A stretch of DNA of 64,000 nucleotides from Corynebacterium capitovis DSM 44611 (GTDB taxonomy: Bacteria > Actinomycetota > Actinomycetes > Mycobacteriales > Mycobacteriaceae): positions 868,001-932,000 of the forward strand of contig NZ_CP047117.1 in NCBI RefSeq assembly GCF_030440535.1, given 5' to 3'. Positions 37,451 to 47,498 of the stretch are shown piece by piece. A model generated the notes under the pieces. The model was not told the DNA's origin. It searched no databases and worked only from the letters and a program-made list of their open reading frames with translations. Within the stretch, counting starts at the first letter, position 1. Each line of letters opens with the position of its first letter. The position numbers were made by a program, and so were the translations under genes.

Positions 37451-37469
37451 TCCCTGGCGCTGGGCGGGG

Positions 37470-37475
37470 TAGCAT
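37470..37475 (+). promoter_or_regulatory. Leaderless -10 box of xerC
   Basis: TAGCAT, 7 nt before ATG 37483. Confidence 0.6.
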
Positions 37476-37482
37476 CTTTCAC

Positions 37483-38379
37483 ATGAGCGGATCCCAGTCG
37501 TGCCAGCTTGCTGAGGCCATTGAGGATTTCGCGGAGCACTCCGAATTAGTTGATGGGCGCTCTCCCGCCACGGTGAAGGCGTACCGCTCGGATTTGGTTA
37601 CGCTCCTTCCCTTCGCGCAGTCATTCGAGCAGCTGACGCTGCCGACCCTACGCGCGTGGTTGTCCGACGCTGTGGGGCGGGGAATGGCAAACTCTACGCT
37701 CGCCCGCCGATCCGCGTCGGTTCGGGCGTTCTCCGCCTGGGCGTATAAACAGGGCTATGTGCCCTCCGACCCGGCGGCGCGACTGAAATCTCCCAAAATA
37801 AACCGCCCGCTGCCTCAGGTGTTGAGCCAAGCGTCGGCCACGGATCTAGTTGAAGCACAGATCAACGACGAGTCCCACGGGGCCGAGGGAATGCGAGACC
37901 GAGCGATGCTTGAGTTGATGTACGCAACCGGCATAAGGGTTGCGGAGCTGAGCGGGTTGAACGTCCGAGATGTCGACTTGGACCGAGGCGTGGTGCAAGT
38001 AACGGGAAAGGGCAGCAAGCAGCGAGTCGTCCCTTTTGGGCACGAGGCGGCGCAGGCCATCCGCGCATGGCTAGCCGGCGGTCGTCATGAACTCACCCGC
38101 GACCCGGAGGCCTTGTTCGTGGGGTCGCGGGGTCGGCGCATTGACCCGCGACAGGTACGACGCGTCGTGGAGCGGGCTGCAACGCGAACGGGAACCGCAA
38201 GGGTGGGCCCTCACGCGCTGCGCCACAGTGCCGCTACCCACATGCTCGAAGGCGGCGCGGACCTGCGCGTTGTTCAAGAGCTGCTGGGGCATTCGAGTTT
38301 GCAGACGACCCAGATCTACACGCACGTATCTGCCCAGCGTCTCAAGAATGCGTACAGCCAGGCGCACCCCAGGGCCTAG
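37483..38379 (+). CDS. xerC: Tyrosine recombinase XerC
   Basis: 298-aa site-specific recombinase resolving chromosome dimers at dif with XerD. N-terminal SAM-like domain (FAEHSELVDGRSPATVKAYR) and catalytic residues in ATGIRVAELSGL (Arg), VTGKGSKQRVVPF (Lys), PHALRHSAATHML (His-x-x-Arg), LLGHSSLQTTQIYTH (His, Tyr nucleophile). No dif site was recognised in the window. Chromosomal context, not a mobile element. Confidence 0.93.
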   Translation: MSGSQSCQLAEAIEDFAEHSELVDGRSPATVKAYRSDLVTLLPFAQSFEQLTLPTLRAWLSDAVGRGMANSTLARRSASVRAFSAWAYKQGYVPSDPAARLKSPKINRPLPQVLSQASATDLVEAQINDESHGAEGMRDRAMLELMYATGIRVAELSGLNVRDVDLDRGVVQVTGKGSKQRVVPFGHEAAQAIRAWLAGGRHELTRDPEALFVGSRGRRIDPRQVRRVVERAATRTGTARVGPHALRHSAATHMLEGGADLRVVQELLGHSSLQTTQIYTHVSAQRLKNAYSQAHPRA

Positions 38380-38384
38380 CGTGC

Positions 38385-38867
38385 CTAGCGAGCTGCCCCC
38401 ACCGGCTTGAGGCGGATTGTGGGCGCGGCCAGCAAAGTCAACGGATTGATGTAGGAATCTGGCCCCGTGCGAGCACCCCAGTGCAGACCGTCGTGCTCTG
38501 GGGAGTGCCCGAGCATGCCGATGACCTGACCTTCTTCGACTATGGTTCCCGTTTCAACACGCGGGTGAACCGGCTGGTAAGTCGTCCGTATCCCGCCCGG
38601 GTGATCGATCGAGACCGCGGGGACTCCGGCAACTGTGCCCGCGAAGGCGACGACTCCCGGGCCGCTAGATCGCACCTCCGCTCCCGGCTCCATGCCTAAA
38701 TCGACACCACGATGACCGGGCAGCCAGTTCTGTCGGGGTATCTCTGCGCTCTTTGTGACGTGCCGCGCGGACGGTGCGCCAGTCGTCGGGTCGACCCAGG
38801 CATGCGCGCTGGGGGCGGTGGTCACACATACAACGGCAGCCGCGGCCAGTGCTCTGAGAACTCGCAT
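38385..38867 (-). CDS. Secreted M23/LytM-like peptidase domain protein, probably degenerate active site
   Basis: 160 aa with an N-terminal signal peptide (MRVLRALAAAAVVCVTTAPSAHA, cut after AHA). The LytM fold keeps the zinc ligands in GHRGVDLGMEP (H-x3-D) and a final GLHWGAR histidine, but the first His of the usual H-x-H pair is Gly, so catalysis may be lost, as in regulatory LytM proteins. ATG 38867 is 7 nt after TACAAC. Converges with xerC, only 5 nt between stops. Confidence 0.85.
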   Translation of the reverse strand: MRVLRALAAAAVVCVTTAPSAHAWVDPTTGAPSARHVTKSAEIPRQNWLPGHRGVDLGMEPGAEVRSSGPGVVAFAGTVAGVPAVSIDHPGGIRTTYQPVHPRVETGTIVEEGQVIGMLGHSPEHDGLHWGARTGPDSYINPLTLLAAPTIRLKPVGAAR

Positions 38868-38874
38868 GCCGCCC

Positions 38875-38880
38875 GTTGTA
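38875..38880 (-). promoter_or_regulatory. Probable leaderless -10 box of the M23 gene
   Basis: TACAAC on the minus strand, 7 nt before ATG 38867; the last base deviates from TANNNT. Confidence 0.4.
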
Positions 38881-38961
38881 ATGGATGGACCGGCCACGTG
38901 GCCGTCAAAAAGCAAGGGCCTTGTGGATAAACCCGGGTATGTGGATACTCCCGAGGTCTGA

Positions 38962-39157
38962 TTAGCGAAACGCCCCAGCGCCGACTACACTTTACCCGGC
39001 AGTCTTATGACTGACTTCGCGCGCCGAGAAAACCCAGCTCAGCAACGGTCCCCGCTCTACGCGGCGGGGTGCGGAGCTGGCCCGGTGCCAGGGCGCGGGA
39101 TAAAACCCCGCGCAGTACCACATCAACCGAACTACTTCTCCGAAGGAGATACTTCCC
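38962..39157 (+). promoter_or_regulatory. rpsB promoter and structured leader
   Basis: TTAGCG (38962-38967), 18 nt, TACACT (38986-38991). The predicted transcript starts at CAGTC-TTAT-GACTG (39000-39013), a hairpin at its very 5' end, and has a 7-bp hairpin GCGCGGG/CCCGCGC at 39093-39113. The leader of about 160 nt is the longest in the window and could mediate feedback by S2; inferred. Confidence 0.5.
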
Positions 39158-40015
39158 ATGGCAGTTGTTACCATGCGCGAACTCCTCGACGCGGGTGTGC
39201 ACTTTGGCCACCAGACGCGTCGCTGGAACCCCAAGATGCGTCGTTTCATCTTCACCGACCGCAACGGCATCTACATCATCGATCTGCAGCAGACGCTGAC
39301 CTACATCGACGAAGCTTATGAATTCGTGAAAGAGACGGTTGCGCACGGCGGCACCGTCCTCTTTGTCGGTACGAAGAAGCAGGCCCAGGAGCCAATCCAG
39401 GAAGAGGCCGAGCGGGTCGGGATGCCGTACGTGACCCACCGCTGGCTGGGTGGCATGCTGACGAACTTCCAGACCGTTTCCAAGCGCATCGCCCGCATGA
39501 AAGAGCTGCAGGCCATGGACGCGGCCGAGGACGGTTACGCAGGCCGCGGCAAGAAGGAAGTTCTGATGCTCACCCGCGAGCGCATCAAGCTGGAACGCGT
39601 TCTCGGCGGTATCTCCGACATGACCAAGGCCCCGTCGGCACTCTGGATCGTGGACACGAACAAGGAACACATCGCTGTTGCCGAGGCGCAGAAGCTGCGC
39701 ATTCCGGTGGTCGCCATCCTTGATACGAACTGCGACCCGGACGTGGTCGATTACCCAATCCCGGGCAACGACGACGCCATTCGCGCAGTCAAGCTGCTAA
39801 CCCACATCGTGGGCGAGGCGATCGTGGCCGGCAAGCAGCAGCGCGAAGAGCGTCAGCTCGCTGCCGCTCGTGAGGCCGCTGGGGACAGCGCCGCCCCTCA
39901 GGAGTCTGCCCAGGCCACTGAGACCACTGAGAGCACTGAGGCCCTCGAGGCCCCCGCAGCCGCTGAAGCTGAGGGGTCCGTCGAGACCGCTGCAGCGGAA
40001 GCTCCCCAGGCTTAG
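39158..40015 (+). CDS. rpsB: 30S ribosomal protein S2
   Basis: [22 protein letters not shown] at the start, then [13 protein letters not shown] and [15 protein letters not shown] of S2. 285 aa: the S2 core ends near residue 230 and an Ala/Glu/Thr-rich acidic tail of about 50 aa follows. ATG 39158 is preceded by GAAGGAGAT. rpsB-tsf-pyrH-frr is the usual order. Confidence 0.96.
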   Translation: MAVVTMRELLDAGVHFGHQTRRWNPKMRRFIFTDRNGIYIIDLQQTLTYIDEAYEFVKETVAHGGTVLFVGTKKQAQEPIQEEAERVGMPYVTHRWLGGMLTNFQTVSKRIARMKELQAMDAAEDGYAGRGKKEVLMLTRERIKLERVLGGISDMTKAPSALWIVDTNKEHIAVAEAQKLRIPVVAILDTNCDPDVVDYPIPGNDDAIRAVKLLTHIVGEAIVAGKQQREERQLAAAREAAGDSAAPQESAQATETTESTEALEAPAAAEAEGSVETAAAEAPQA

Positions 40016-40024
40016 TCTTTCTCC

Positions 40025-40075
40025 GCCCGCGTCATGTTCAGCTTTGGCCATCGTCGGCCGCGAACAGGCGCGGGC
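40025..40075 (+). terminator. Hairpin between rpsB and tsf (possible attenuator)
   Basis: GCCCGCG (40025-40031) pairs with CGCGGGC (40069-40075) across a 37-nt loop that contains an inner GGCC stem. There is no T-tract, so termination is doubtful; it may limit read-through. Confidence 0.35.
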
Positions 40076-40116
40076 TTCGTGCTGTAGCCGGGCATGCCGG
40101 ACCACCGGCCGTCCGC

Positions 40117-40196
40117 TACTGTTGTAAACCGTTCAAGAGAGTCGGCCCCGAAAAATAGGGGGCTGCTACGTTCCGACACGAGGAGGATCGCCCCTT
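40117..40196 (+). promoter_or_regulatory. Possible tsf promoter and leader hairpin
   Basis: TACTGT (40117-40122) could be a -10 box. The leader then holds GCCCC (40145-40149)/GGGGC (40159-40163) and a GAGGAGG Shine-Dalgarno sequence. Confidence 0.4.
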
Positions 40197-41015
40197 ATGG
40201 CGAACTACACCGCTGCAGACGTAAAGAAGCTGCGCGAAACCACTGGTTCCGGCATGCTCGACTGCAAAAAGGCGCTGGAAGAAACCGACGGTGACTTCGA
40301 GAAGGCCGTTGAGATCCTTCGTATCAAGGGTGCCAAGGACGTGGGCAAGCGCGCCGAGCGCAACGCTCTGGAGGGCTTGATCGCCGTCTCCGGCAACACC
40401 ATCGTGGAGATCAACTCCGAGACCGATTTCGTGGCTAAGAACCAGGAGTTTAAGGACGTTGCGGATCAGATCGCTGCTGCGGCAGCCGCAGCTCGGGCGA
40501 ACTCCCCGGAAGAGTTGGCTAACGCCGACGTCAACGGTGAGACCGCGCACGACGTCCTCGAGCGTCTTTCCGCCAAGATTGGGGAGAAGCTCGAGCTGCG
40601 CCGTGCCGCGACTCTTGAGGGTGAGAACCTGGCGCACTACCTGCACCAGCGTTCTGCCGACCTGCCGCCGGCTGTCGGTGTCTTGGTGGCCTACACCGGT
40701 GACAACGCCGATGCTGCGCACCAGGTTGCTCTTCAGATCGCCGCGATGAAGGCTCGGTACCTTCGCCAGGAGGATATCCCGGCTGAGGTAATCGAGAAGG
40801 AGCGCGCGGTGCAGGAGGAAATCACCCGCAACGAGGGCAAGCCGGAAGCGGCGATCAGCAAGATCGTTGAGGGGCGCATGGGAGGCTTCTTTAAAGACGT
40901 TGTCCTCTTGGATCAGCCCTCGCTCGCCGACTCCAAGAAGACGGTCAAGCAGTTTGCCGATGAAAACGGCATTGAGGTCACCGCCTTCGCCCGCTTCGAG
41001 GTCGGCCAGGCCTAA
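40197..41015 (+). CDS. tsf: Elongation factor Ts
   Basis: Nucleotide exchange factor for EF-Tu. [27 protein letters not shown] is the UBA-like start, with the TDFVAKN motif near residue 80 and two EF-Tu-binding subdomains after it. 272 aa, normal. ATG 40197 follows GAGGAGGA. A strong terminator follows the gene. Confidence 0.97.
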   Translation: MANYTAADVKKLRETTGSGMLDCKKALEETDGDFEKAVEILRIKGAKDVGKRAERNALEGLIAVSGNTIVEINSETDFVAKNQEFKDVADQIAAAAAAARANSPEELANADVNGETAHDVLERLSAKIGEKLELRRAATLEGENLAHYLHQRSADLPPAVGVLVAYTGDNADAAHQVALQIAAMKARYLRQEDIPAEVIEKERAVQEEITRNEGKPEAAISKIVEGRMGGFFKDVVLLDQPSLADSKKTVKQFADENGIEVTAFARFEVGQA

Positions 41016-41028
41016 GGACCGTAAACGA

Positions 41029-41059
41029 ACGCCCCGCCCTGAGAGGTGCGGGGCGTTTT
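41029..41059 (+). terminator. Intrinsic terminator of tsf
   Basis: ACGCCCCGC (41029-41037), 10-nt loop, GCGGGGCGT (41048-41056), then TTTT overlapping the stem end. Confidence 0.9.
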
Positions 41060-41070
41060 CCGCGCCTCGC

Positions 41071-41076
41071 TATGAT
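41071..41076 (+). promoter_or_regulatory. Possible -10 box of pyrH
   Basis: TATGAT just after the tsf terminator; the leader of about 80 nt ends in AAAAGGAGA. No clear -35 box. Confidence 0.4.
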
Positions 41077-41162
41077 TTCCCTTGAATGTATCTTGAGGCG
41101 TATTCCCGAGGTATAGCGCCAAAGAATGCCATATGTATTACTGAGGAAAAGGAGACCTGCTC

Positions 41163-41921
41163 GTGGCTGAAGTGCCAGCAACCCCGCCCGCTGCCCAGAC
41201 GGAGGAGCGACCTGGGACCGGTGCGTATAAGCGCGTCATGCTCAAACTCGGGGGAGAGATGTTCGGCGGCGGAAACGTCGGGATCGACCCCGATGTAGTC
41301 GACAGCGTGGCAACCCAGATCGCTGAGGTGGCTCGGTCGGGTACGGAGGTTGCGGTTGTCATCGGCGGCGGCAACTTCTTCCGCGGCGCGGAACTCCAGC
41401 AGCGCGGAATGGATCGGGCGCGTTCCGACTACATGGGCATGCTAGGCACTGTCATGAACTGTCTCGCCCTGCAGGACTTCCTGCAGCAGAAGGGAGTCGA
41501 TTGCCGGGTGCAGACGGCTATCAACATGGCCCAAATCGCTGAGCCCTATCTGCCTCTGCGGGCCTCTCGCCACCTCGAAAAGGGCAGGGTGGTCATTTTC
41601 GGAGCGGGCATGGGCATGCCCTACTTCTCGACCGATACGACGGCAGCTCAGCGGGCCCTGGAAATCGGTTGCGATGTCCTCCTGATGGCCAAGGCAGTAG
41701 ACGGCGTGTACGACGCCGACCCCCGGTCAAACCCCGACGCGCGCTTGTTCGCAGAGGTAACACCGCGCGAGGTGATCGAGAAAGGTTTGAAGGTCGCAGA
41801 CGCCACCGCCTTTTCCCTGTGCATGGACAACAACATGCCGATCCTCGTGTTCAATCTCCTGAAAGAGGGCAACATCGCGCGCGCTGTGGCCGGGGAGAGC
41901 ATCGGCACACTCGTGCGCTAG
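41163..41921 (+). CDS. pyrH: UMP kinase
   Basis: Phosphorylates UMP to UDP; hexameric amino-acid-kinase fold. [13 protein letters not shown] is the N-terminal phosphate-binding motif, then [31 protein letters not shown] and [20 protein letters not shown]. 252 aa. GTG 41163 is 6 nt after AAAAGGAGA. Confidence 0.96.
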   Translation: MAEVPATPPAAQTEERPGTGAYKRVMLKLGGEMFGGGNVGIDPDVVDSVATQIAEVARSGTEVAVVIGGGNFFRGAELQQRGMDRARSDYMGMLGTVMNCLALQDFLQQKGVDCRVQTAINMAQIAEPYLPLRASRHLEKGRVVIFGAGMGMPYFSTDTTAAQRALEIGCDVLLMAKAVDGVYDADPRSNPDARLFAEVTPREVIEKGLKVADATAFSLCMDNNMPILVFNLLKEGNIARAVAGESIGTLVR

Positions 41922-41940
41922 CCGCCTGAAACCGCCCTGG

Positions 41941-41946
41941 TAAATT
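41941..41946 (+). promoter_or_regulatory. Possible -10 box of frr
   Basis: TAAATT in the 58-nt pyrH-frr gap; the leader would be about 27 nt, with AGTGAGG as the Shine-Dalgarno sequence. Confidence 0.4.
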
Positions 41947-41979
41947 GGACCCGTTCCCGAAAGCGAAGTGAGGACCCCC

Positions 41980-42537
41980 ATGATCGATGACGTACTTTTG
42001 GACGCCGAGGAGCGCATGAGCAACTCCGTCGACCACACCCGCGACGAGCTGGTGACTATCCGCACGGGCCGGGCCAATCCCGCCATGTTCAACGGCGTGA
42101 TCGCAGAGTTCTACGGAGCGCCCACGCCGATCACCCAGATGGCCACAATTTCCGTACCGGAACCGCGCATGCTCCTGGTCAAGCCTTACGACATGTCGAC
42201 GCTGAGGGAGATTGAGAACGCAATCCGGAACTCGGATCTGGGCGTCAACCCCACGGACGACGGTCAGGTCATCCGCGTGACTATCCCGCAGCTCACGGAA
42301 GAGCGCCGTCGCGATTTGGTGAAACAGGCGAAGCAAAAAGGTGAAGAGGGCAAGATCGCCATTCGCAACGTGCGCCGCCAGGGGATGGAGTCCCTGAAGA
42401 AGATCCAGAAGAACGGCGACGCGGGAGAAGACGAAGTCACCACAGCGGAAAAGGCACTGGATAAGACAACGGCCCAGTACGTCGCCCAGGTAGACGAGCT
42501 CGTTTCGCGCAAAGAAGCGGAATTGATGGAGGTCTAA
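41980..42537 (+). CDS. frr: Ribosome recycling factor
   Basis: Splits post-termination ribosomes with EF-G. 185 aa, exactly the family length from ATG 41980: [36 protein letters not shown]-type loop [11 protein letters not shown] and [18 protein letters not shown] at 41968 is in frame but precedes the AGTGAGG site. Confidence 0.96.
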   Translation: MIDDVLLDAEERMSNSVDHTRDELVTIRTGRANPAMFNGVIAEFYGAPTPITQMATISVPEPRMLLVKPYDMSTLREIENAIRNSDLGVNPTDDGQVIRVTIPQLTEERRRDLVKQAKQKGEEGKIAIRNVRRQGMESLKKIQKNGDAGEDEVTTAEKALDKTTAQYVAQVDELVSRKEAELMEV

Positions 42538-42571
42538 CCTCCCTAACGGCCACGCCCAGAAAGAGCAACCG

Positions 42572-43435
42572 GTGACAACCTTTCCCAAGCCTCGGAACAA
42601 GGCGGGGCGAAACCTCCCCCAAGCAATCGCGACGGGTGTGACGCTCGGCGCGCTGGTGCTTCTCGCCGCCTGGGTGGGTCCCCGCGCCTGGTATCCGCTT
42701 GTGGCGGCCGCGGTGGCGTTGGCGATGTGGGAGGTGCTCACCCGCTTGCGTGAGGCCGGGTATCGGCAACCCCGCACCCTGCTCATCATTCTCGGGCAGG
42801 CTATGTTATGGGCCTCGTCCCGGTTCGGGGTCACGGGTTTGGTGTCGGGGTTTTCCCTCAGCGTGCTCTTCCTCATGTTTAACCGGCTGTTTCACAACGG
42901 CCGGCACGAGAAACCGGAAAACTACCTGCGGGACACCGCCGTGGGCATCTTTGTCCTCTCGTGGATCCCGCTTTTCGGTTCTTTCGCCGCCATGATCTCT
43001 CTTGTCGACGGCGACAGGGACAGCGGGTTGTTCATCCTCACCTTCGCTCTCGGGGTGGTCGCGTCTGACATCGGTGGGTACGTCAGCGGCGTCATGTTCG
43101 GCTCCCACCCGATGGCCCCCGCGGTCAGCCCGAACAAAAGCTGGGAAGGGTTCGCGGGGTCCGTTCTTCTGGGCGTGACTGCGGAGGTGGTCGTCGTCGT
43201 TTTTCTTCTCGACGGCCCCTGGTGGTGGGGGGTCCTTCTTGGGGTCGCGCTCGTTGTCTGTGCAACGATGGGCGACCTGGTGGAGAGCCAGTTCAAGCGG
43301 GAGCTCGGCATCAAGGACATGTCTGGGCTCCTGCCAGGTCACGGGGGTTTGATGGATCGCTTGGACGGGTTGCTCCCAGCCGCGGCATCGACGTGGCTCG
43401 TGCTGACGGTGATAACTGTTGTCTCGGATTTGTAG
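42572..43435 (+). CDS. cdsA: Phosphatidate cytidylyltransferase
   Basis: Makes CDP-diacylglycerol from phosphatidate and CTP for phospholipids. 287-aa membrane protein with about eight helices. The family signature is present: SPNKSWEGFAGS near residue 190 and the C-terminal signature LVESQFKRELGIKDMSGLLPGHGGLMDRLDG split across residues about 233-263. GTG start, 34 nt after frr. Confidence 0.94.
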   Translation: MTTFPKPRNKAGRNLPQAIATGVTLGALVLLAAWVGPRAWYPLVAAAVALAMWEVLTRLREAGYRQPRTLLIILGQAMLWASSRFGVTGLVSGFSLSVLFLMFNRLFHNGRHEKPENYLRDTAVGIFVLSWIPLFGSFAAMISLVDGDRDSGLFILTFALGVVASDIGGYVSGVMFGSHPMAPAVSPNKSWEGFAGSVLLGVTAEVVVVVFLLDGPWWWGVLLGVALVVCATMGDLVESQFKRELGIKDMSGLLPGHGGLMDRLDGLLPAAASTWLVLTVITVVSDL

Positions 43436-43478
43436 GGATTCGCCCACGGCGCGGTGACGTGCAAAGATGGGGAACGAC

Positions 43479-44585
43479 ATGAACGATTTTCCCCACATCC
43501 AGCTGCTTGCGCCGAAGCGCGGTATGCCGCCGCGGCACTTTGCTGACCTATCCGTTACCGAACGCGTTGAGGCGTTGGGCCAGCTAGGCTTGCCCAAGTT
43601 TCGCGCCAACCAAATCGCGCGACACTACTACGGCAAGTTCGAAGCCAACCCGCTCACGATGACCGACCTGCCCGCCGCTCAGCGCGAGCTGGTGAAAGAC
43701 TCGATTTTCCCCACGCTGCTTTCTCCCGTGCGCGCGGTAGAGACCGACGAGGGCGATACCACGAAGACGCTGTGGCGTCTCCACGACGGCATCTTGCTTG
43801 AGTCCGTCCTCATGCGTTACCCGGGTCGGGCAACCTTGTGTATTTCCTCTCAGGCGGGGTGCGGTATGGCGTGCCCGTTCTGCGCGACCGGGCAGGGCGG
43901 GCTAGACCGAAACCTTTCGACGGCAGAGATCGTTGACCAAGTTCGGGAAGCGGCGTCGACGATGGAGCGCGAGGGTTCCCGTCTCAGCAACGTGGTGTTT
44001 ATGGGGATGGGGGAGCCGCTGGCGAACTACAACCGCGTCGTCTCGGCAGTTCGCCAGATTACAAACCCGGCGCCGGACGGGTTTGGGATCTCCCAACGCA
44101 ACGTGACTGTCTCGACGGTCGGGCTCGCTCCCCAGATCCGCAGGCTCGCGGATGAGGACCTCTCGTGTACCCTCGCCGTGTCCCTGCACACTCCGGACGA
44201 CGAGTTTCGCGACGAGCTTGTCCCTATGAATAACCGCTTCCCCGTGGCCGACGTGTTGGACGCGGCGCGCTACTACGCCGATCGAACCGGTCGGCGAGTG
44301 TCCATTGAGTATGCCTTGATCCGGGACATCAACGATCAGGATTTCCGCGCCGACATGCTGGGCAAGAAGCTTCACGACGCCCTGGGGTCCCTCGTTCACG
44401 TCAACTTGATTCCCTTGAATCCGACCCCTGGGTCGAAGTGGGACGCGTCGCCGCGTGCTCGCCAGGATGAGTTTGTGCGCCGTGTCCGGGCACAAGGAGT
44501 CACGTGCACCGTGCGTGATACAAAAGGGCAAGAAATTGCCGCCGCCTGCGGTCAGCTGGCGGCGGACGAGCGAGAGGGCGCTTAA
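43479..44585 (+). CDS. rlmN: Dual-specificity 23S rRNA/tRNA adenine-C2 methyltransferase RlmN
   Basis: Radical-SAM enzyme methylating A2503 of 23S rRNA and A37 of some tRNAs. The cluster motif C-x3-C-x2-C is in [23 protein letters not shown] and the C-terminal catalytic cysteine ([11 protein letters not shown]) are present. ATG 43467 is also possible; 43479 has GGGGA about 6 nt upstream. 368 aa. The stop shares four bases with that of the DUF2631 gene. Confidence 0.94.
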   Translation: MNDFPHIQLLAPKRGMPPRHFADLSVTERVEALGQLGLPKFRANQIARHYYGKFEANPLTMTDLPAAQRELVKDSIFPTLLSPVRAVETDEGDTTKTLWRLHDGILLESVLMRYPGRATLCISSQAGCGMACPFCATGQGGLDRNLSTAEIVDQVREAASTMEREGSRLSNVVFMGMGEPLANYNRVVSAVRQITNPAPDGFGISQRNVTVSTVGLAPQIRRLADEDLSCTLAVSLHTPDDEFRDELVPMNNRFPVADVLDAARYYADRTGRRVSIEYALIRDINDQDFRADMLGKKLHDALGSLVHVNLIPLNPTPGSKWDASPRARQDEFVRRVRAQGVTCTVRDTKGQEIAAACGQLAADEREGA

Positions 44586-45001
44586 CCCCTTAAGTGGGAA
44601 ACGCGCTGGGGGTCGATGTTGAGCGCACGCAGCGAACGCTCATCAAGGTCGGCGTAAGCGCCGGAAAGAGTGGCCTGGTCGTAGGCCCAGTCCGGCTCTT
44701 GGTGGCCCGTCGGCTTGTTGTGGGCGGTCACGGTGCGCACCTGGTTCAGCTTGGGGCGCACGGCGAAAAGGATCAGGCCGAGGGCGATGAGGACCGCAAG
44801 GGCAACCAGCCAAATCGTTTCCACGTGGCCACGGTGATTACCGAAGTTGTACGCCACGAGGATAAGAACTGAGATCCACCCGGCGATGTGGATTGCGCCC
44901 GGGGTGAGCTCGCTCCAGCCGAACTTGGCGGAGGGAACGTCAGCCTCCGAGACCCCGTTGTACACCTGGGGTGCCTTGTTGCCCTGAGCCGATTGCGCCA
45001 C
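44582..45001 (-). CDS. DUF2631 family membrane protein
   Basis: 139 aa, two adjacent hydrophobic helices (about residues 37-55 and 68-85: [16 protein letters not shown] and [20 protein letters not shown]) with a basic linker, then a soluble acidic tail. Actinobacterial family without assigned function, normally next to dxr/rip as here. GTG 45001 follows AAGGAG by 6 nt; the longer frame lacks such a signal. Confidence 0.85.
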   Translation of the reverse strand: MAQSAQGNKAPQVYNGVSEADVPSAKFGWSELTPGAIHIAGWISVLILVAYNFGNHRGHVETIWLVALAVLIALGLILFAVRPKLNQVRTVTAHNKPTGHQEPDWAYDQATLSGAYADLDERSLRALNIDPQRVSHLRG

Positions 45002-45112
45002 TGCAGTCTCCTTAGAAAAGGCCGATCGAACCGATATCTCCGACCATCTTCCCACACCAGCCCGGGGGCGTGTGATCCACTACCCCCAAAATAATCACCC
45101 CTTTCTGTAAGG

Positions 45113-45118
45113 CACAAT
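45113..45118 (+). promoter_or_regulatory. Leaderless -10 box of dxr
   Basis: CACAAT, 6 nt before GTG 45125; weaker first base than the others. Confidence 0.4.
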
Positions 45119-45124
45119 GGCCGA

Positions 45125-46273
45125 GTGAGAAACGTACTGATTCTGGGGTCGACGGGTTCGATAGGCACCCAGGCCCTCGATGTCGTTGCGGCCAACCCCG
45201 GTTCATTCCGGGTTGTAGGCATCGCCGCCGGTGGCAGTGACCCAGCCGCCGTCGTAAAGCAGGCGCGTGTCCTTGGGCTTGGCCCGGGGCAAGTGTCCGT
45301 CTCCCGCAAGGCTGCGGCGGCCCAGGTATCCGATGCACTCGGCGGATCGGTTCTGCGTGATCCTGTGGACCTGGTGCGAGCCCAACCGGCAGACACGGTG
45401 CTCAACGCGCTTGTTGGCTCGCTTGGTTTGGCCTCAACGTTGGCCGTGCTAGAGACGGGTGCGACGCTGGCCCTGGCCAACAAGGAATCGCTAGTGGCGG
45501 GCGGGCGCCTGGTAACGCAGCGGGCCGCGGAGGGCCAAATTGTCCCGGTGGACTCGGAGCATTCCGCAATCGCTCAATGTCTTCGCTCCGGTGCGCGCGG
45601 TGAGGTGGCCCGCCTCGTGTTGACTGCTTCCGGTGGGCCTTTCCGAGGCCGTCGCCGCGAGGATCTATGGGACGTGACGCCCGAGCAAGCCGCGGCCCAC
45701 CCCACGTGGTCGATGGGGCAGATGAACACGCTCAACTCAGCCACGCTGGTCAACAAAGGTCTGGAGCTCATCGAGGCCGTCCTGCTGTTCGACGTTGCAC
45801 CCTCGCTTATCGACGTCACCGTGCACCCCCAGTCCATCGTTCATTCGATGGTGACATTTTCCGACGGGGCGACGATCGCCCAGGCCTCGCCGCCTTCCAT
45901 GGCTCTCCCTATCGCACACGCGCTTGCGTGGCCCCACCGAGTGAGCGGCGCACAGCCTGCCCTCGATTTTTCGCAGTGCTTCGACTGGCATTTTGAGCCG
46001 CTAGACGACAAGGCGTTCCCCGCAGTCACGCTGGCCCGCGCTGCCGCAGAGACCGGGGGGCTCGCCCCGGCCGTCTATAACGCGGCCAACGAGGAGGCCG
46101 CCGCGGCCTTTATCGCTAACGGCCTTGCGTTCCCGCGCATTGTTGATGCGGTTTTCGAGGTGCTGGCTAAGGTCGGGACCTCGGCCCACCCCGAGTCGTT
46201 CGAGCAGGTCGTCGCCGTAGAAGACGAAGCTCGGTCAGAGGCCCGACGCCTGGTCAGAAAGTGGGGACGCTAG
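45125..46273 (+). CDS. dxr: 1-deoxy-D-xylulose-5-phosphate reductoisomerase
   Basis: First committed step of the MEP isoprenoid pathway, target of fosmidomycin. NADPH motif [28 protein letters not shown], the metal-binding VDSEHSAI with Glu, ASGGPFRG and [22 protein letters not shown]. 382 aa. Its last base is the first base of the protease gene start. ispG follows one gene later. Confidence 0.96.
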   Translation: MRNVLILGSTGSIGTQALDVVAANPGSFRVVGIAAGGSDPAAVVKQARVLGLGPGQVSVSRKAAAAQVSDALGGSVLRDPVDLVRAQPADTVLNALVGSLGLASTLAVLETGATLALANKESLVAGGRLVTQRAAEGQIVPVDSEHSAIAQCLRSGARGEVARLVLTASGGPFRGRRREDLWDVTPEQAAAHPTWSMGQMNTLNSATLVNKGLELIEAVLLFDVAPSLIDVTVHPQSIVHSMVTFSDGATIAQASPPSMALPIAHALAWPHRVSGAQPALDFSQCFDWHFEPLDDKAFPAVTLARAAAETGGLAPAVYNAANEEAAAAFIANGLAFPRIVDAVFEVLAKVGTSAHPESFEQVVAVEDEARSEARRLVRKWGR

Positions 46274-47478
46274 TGGCGGCCGTGGGCGTCCTCCTGTTCG
46301 CGTTAGGCATCGCCGCGACTATTGCCCTGCACGAGGCCGGACACATGATTGCCGCTCGGTCCTGCGGGATGCATGTGCGCCGGTTCTTCGTCGGTTTCGG
46401 GCCCCCCATTTGGCAGTTGCGACGGGGAGGGACCACCTACGGCGTGGCTGCGCTGCCCTTTGGCGGGTTCTGCGATATCGCGGGCATGACCCCGCAGGAT
46501 CCGCTCACTGCGGAGGAACGCCCGCGCGCGATGTACCGCAAACCGTGGTGGCAGCGCGTGATCGTCATGGTGGCCGGTGTGGTTGTCAATCTTTTCCTCG
46601 GTTTCATGATCATCTACTGCACGGCGGCGACAGCTGCGGTACCCAACCCCTACGCCGATTTCACCCCCACGGTCGGCAAGGTTTCGTGCACGTCGGATCA
46701 GGTCGATCACGACACGCTCTCGCCCTGCGAGGGGACCGGGCCCGCCGGTAAGGCCGGGATTATGTCGGGCGATCGCATTCTTGCTGTCGACGGGCACCCC
46801 GTCCGAGCGTTCACCGAGATCCGCGCGTACGTCCAGGAACGCCCCGGGGCCACGATTGCGTTAAAGGTGGAACGCGATGGGGCCGAGATCGATGTCCCCG
46901 TCGTCGTAGATACGGTCGTGCGCCTCGATCCCTCCGGGCAGCGCTACGAGGCGGGAGCGATCGGAGTCTCAAGTCGTCCCGTCGCTGACGCGACAAAGAG
47001 ATTCGGCCCCCTCGAGGCAGTTCCTGCTTCCCTGCGCCTGTCCGCGCAGATGCTGGGGTCCACGGTCGAAGGCATCGCCTCGTTCCCCGCGAAGATTCCG
47101 GGTGTTGTCGCCTCCGTCTTTGGCGCTCAGCGAGATGAGGCGGGGCCGGTGAGCGTGATCGGGGCGTCGCGCGCAGGCGGAGAGTTGGCTGAGCGCAACA
47201 TGTGGGTGGCGTTCTGGATGATGCTCGCATCCCTCAACTTCTTCCTCGCTTTGTTCAATCTGGTGCCTCTGCCCCCTCTCGATGGCGGACACATTGCTGT
47301 CATCGTGTACGAGAAGCTGCGCGATGGTGTCCGCCGCGCCCGGGGCCTCGCGCCGGGAGGTGCGGTGGACTATCGCAGGCTAATGCCACTGACCTACGCA
47401 TTGGCGGCGGCGCTGCTCATCGTGGGCGCCATCGTGATGGTTGCAGACGTGGTTAACCCGGTCAGAGTGTTCGGGTAG
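46273..47478 (+). CDS. Site-2 protease (M50, Rip1/RseP type)
   Basis: Intramembrane metalloprotease that cuts anti-sigma factors and other membrane substrates. HEAGH in the first helix holds two zinc ligands and the catalytic Glu; [31 protein letters not shown] is family-typical in two parts; a single PDZ domain follows ([18 protein letters not shown]); and the C-terminal [12 protein letters not shown] carries the third ligand. 401 aa. GTG 46273 gives a short N-terminus like mycobacterial Rip1; GTG 46261 is also possible. Confidence 0.93.
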   Translation: MAAVGVLLFALGIAATIALHEAGHMIAARSCGMHVRRFFVGFGPPIWQLRRGGTTYGVAALPFGGFCDIAGMTPQDPLTAEERPRAMYRKPWWQRVIVMVAGVVVNLFLGFMIIYCTAATAAVPNPYADFTPTVGKVSCTSDQVDHDTLSPCEGTGPAGKAGIMSGDRILAVDGHPVRAFTEIRAYVQERPGATIALKVERDGAEIDVPVVVDTVVRLDPSGQRYEAGAIGVSSRPVADATKRFGPLEAVPASLRLSAQMLGSTVEGIASFPAKIPGVVASVFGAQRDEAGPVSVIGASRAGGELAERNMWVAFWMMLASLNFFLALFNLVPLPPLDGGHIAVIVYEKLRDGVRRARGLAPGGAVDYRRLMPLTYALAAALLIVGAIVMVADVVNPVRVFG

Positions 47479-47484
47479 CGGTGC

Positions 47485-47490
47485 TAAGGT
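47485..47490 (+). promoter_or_regulatory. Possible leaderless -10 box of ispG
   Basis: TAAGGT, 8 nt before ATG 47499; the same bases could also act as a Shine-Dalgarno sequence, so the reading is ambiguous. Confidence 0.4.
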
Positions 47491-47498
47491 GTGAGGCT

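Noticed and set aside
37483-38379. The tyrosine recombinase as a mobile-element integrase
   Set aside because: The sequence and the dprA-xerC-M23-rpsB order fit the chromosomal XerC; no attachment sites or cargo genes are seen.
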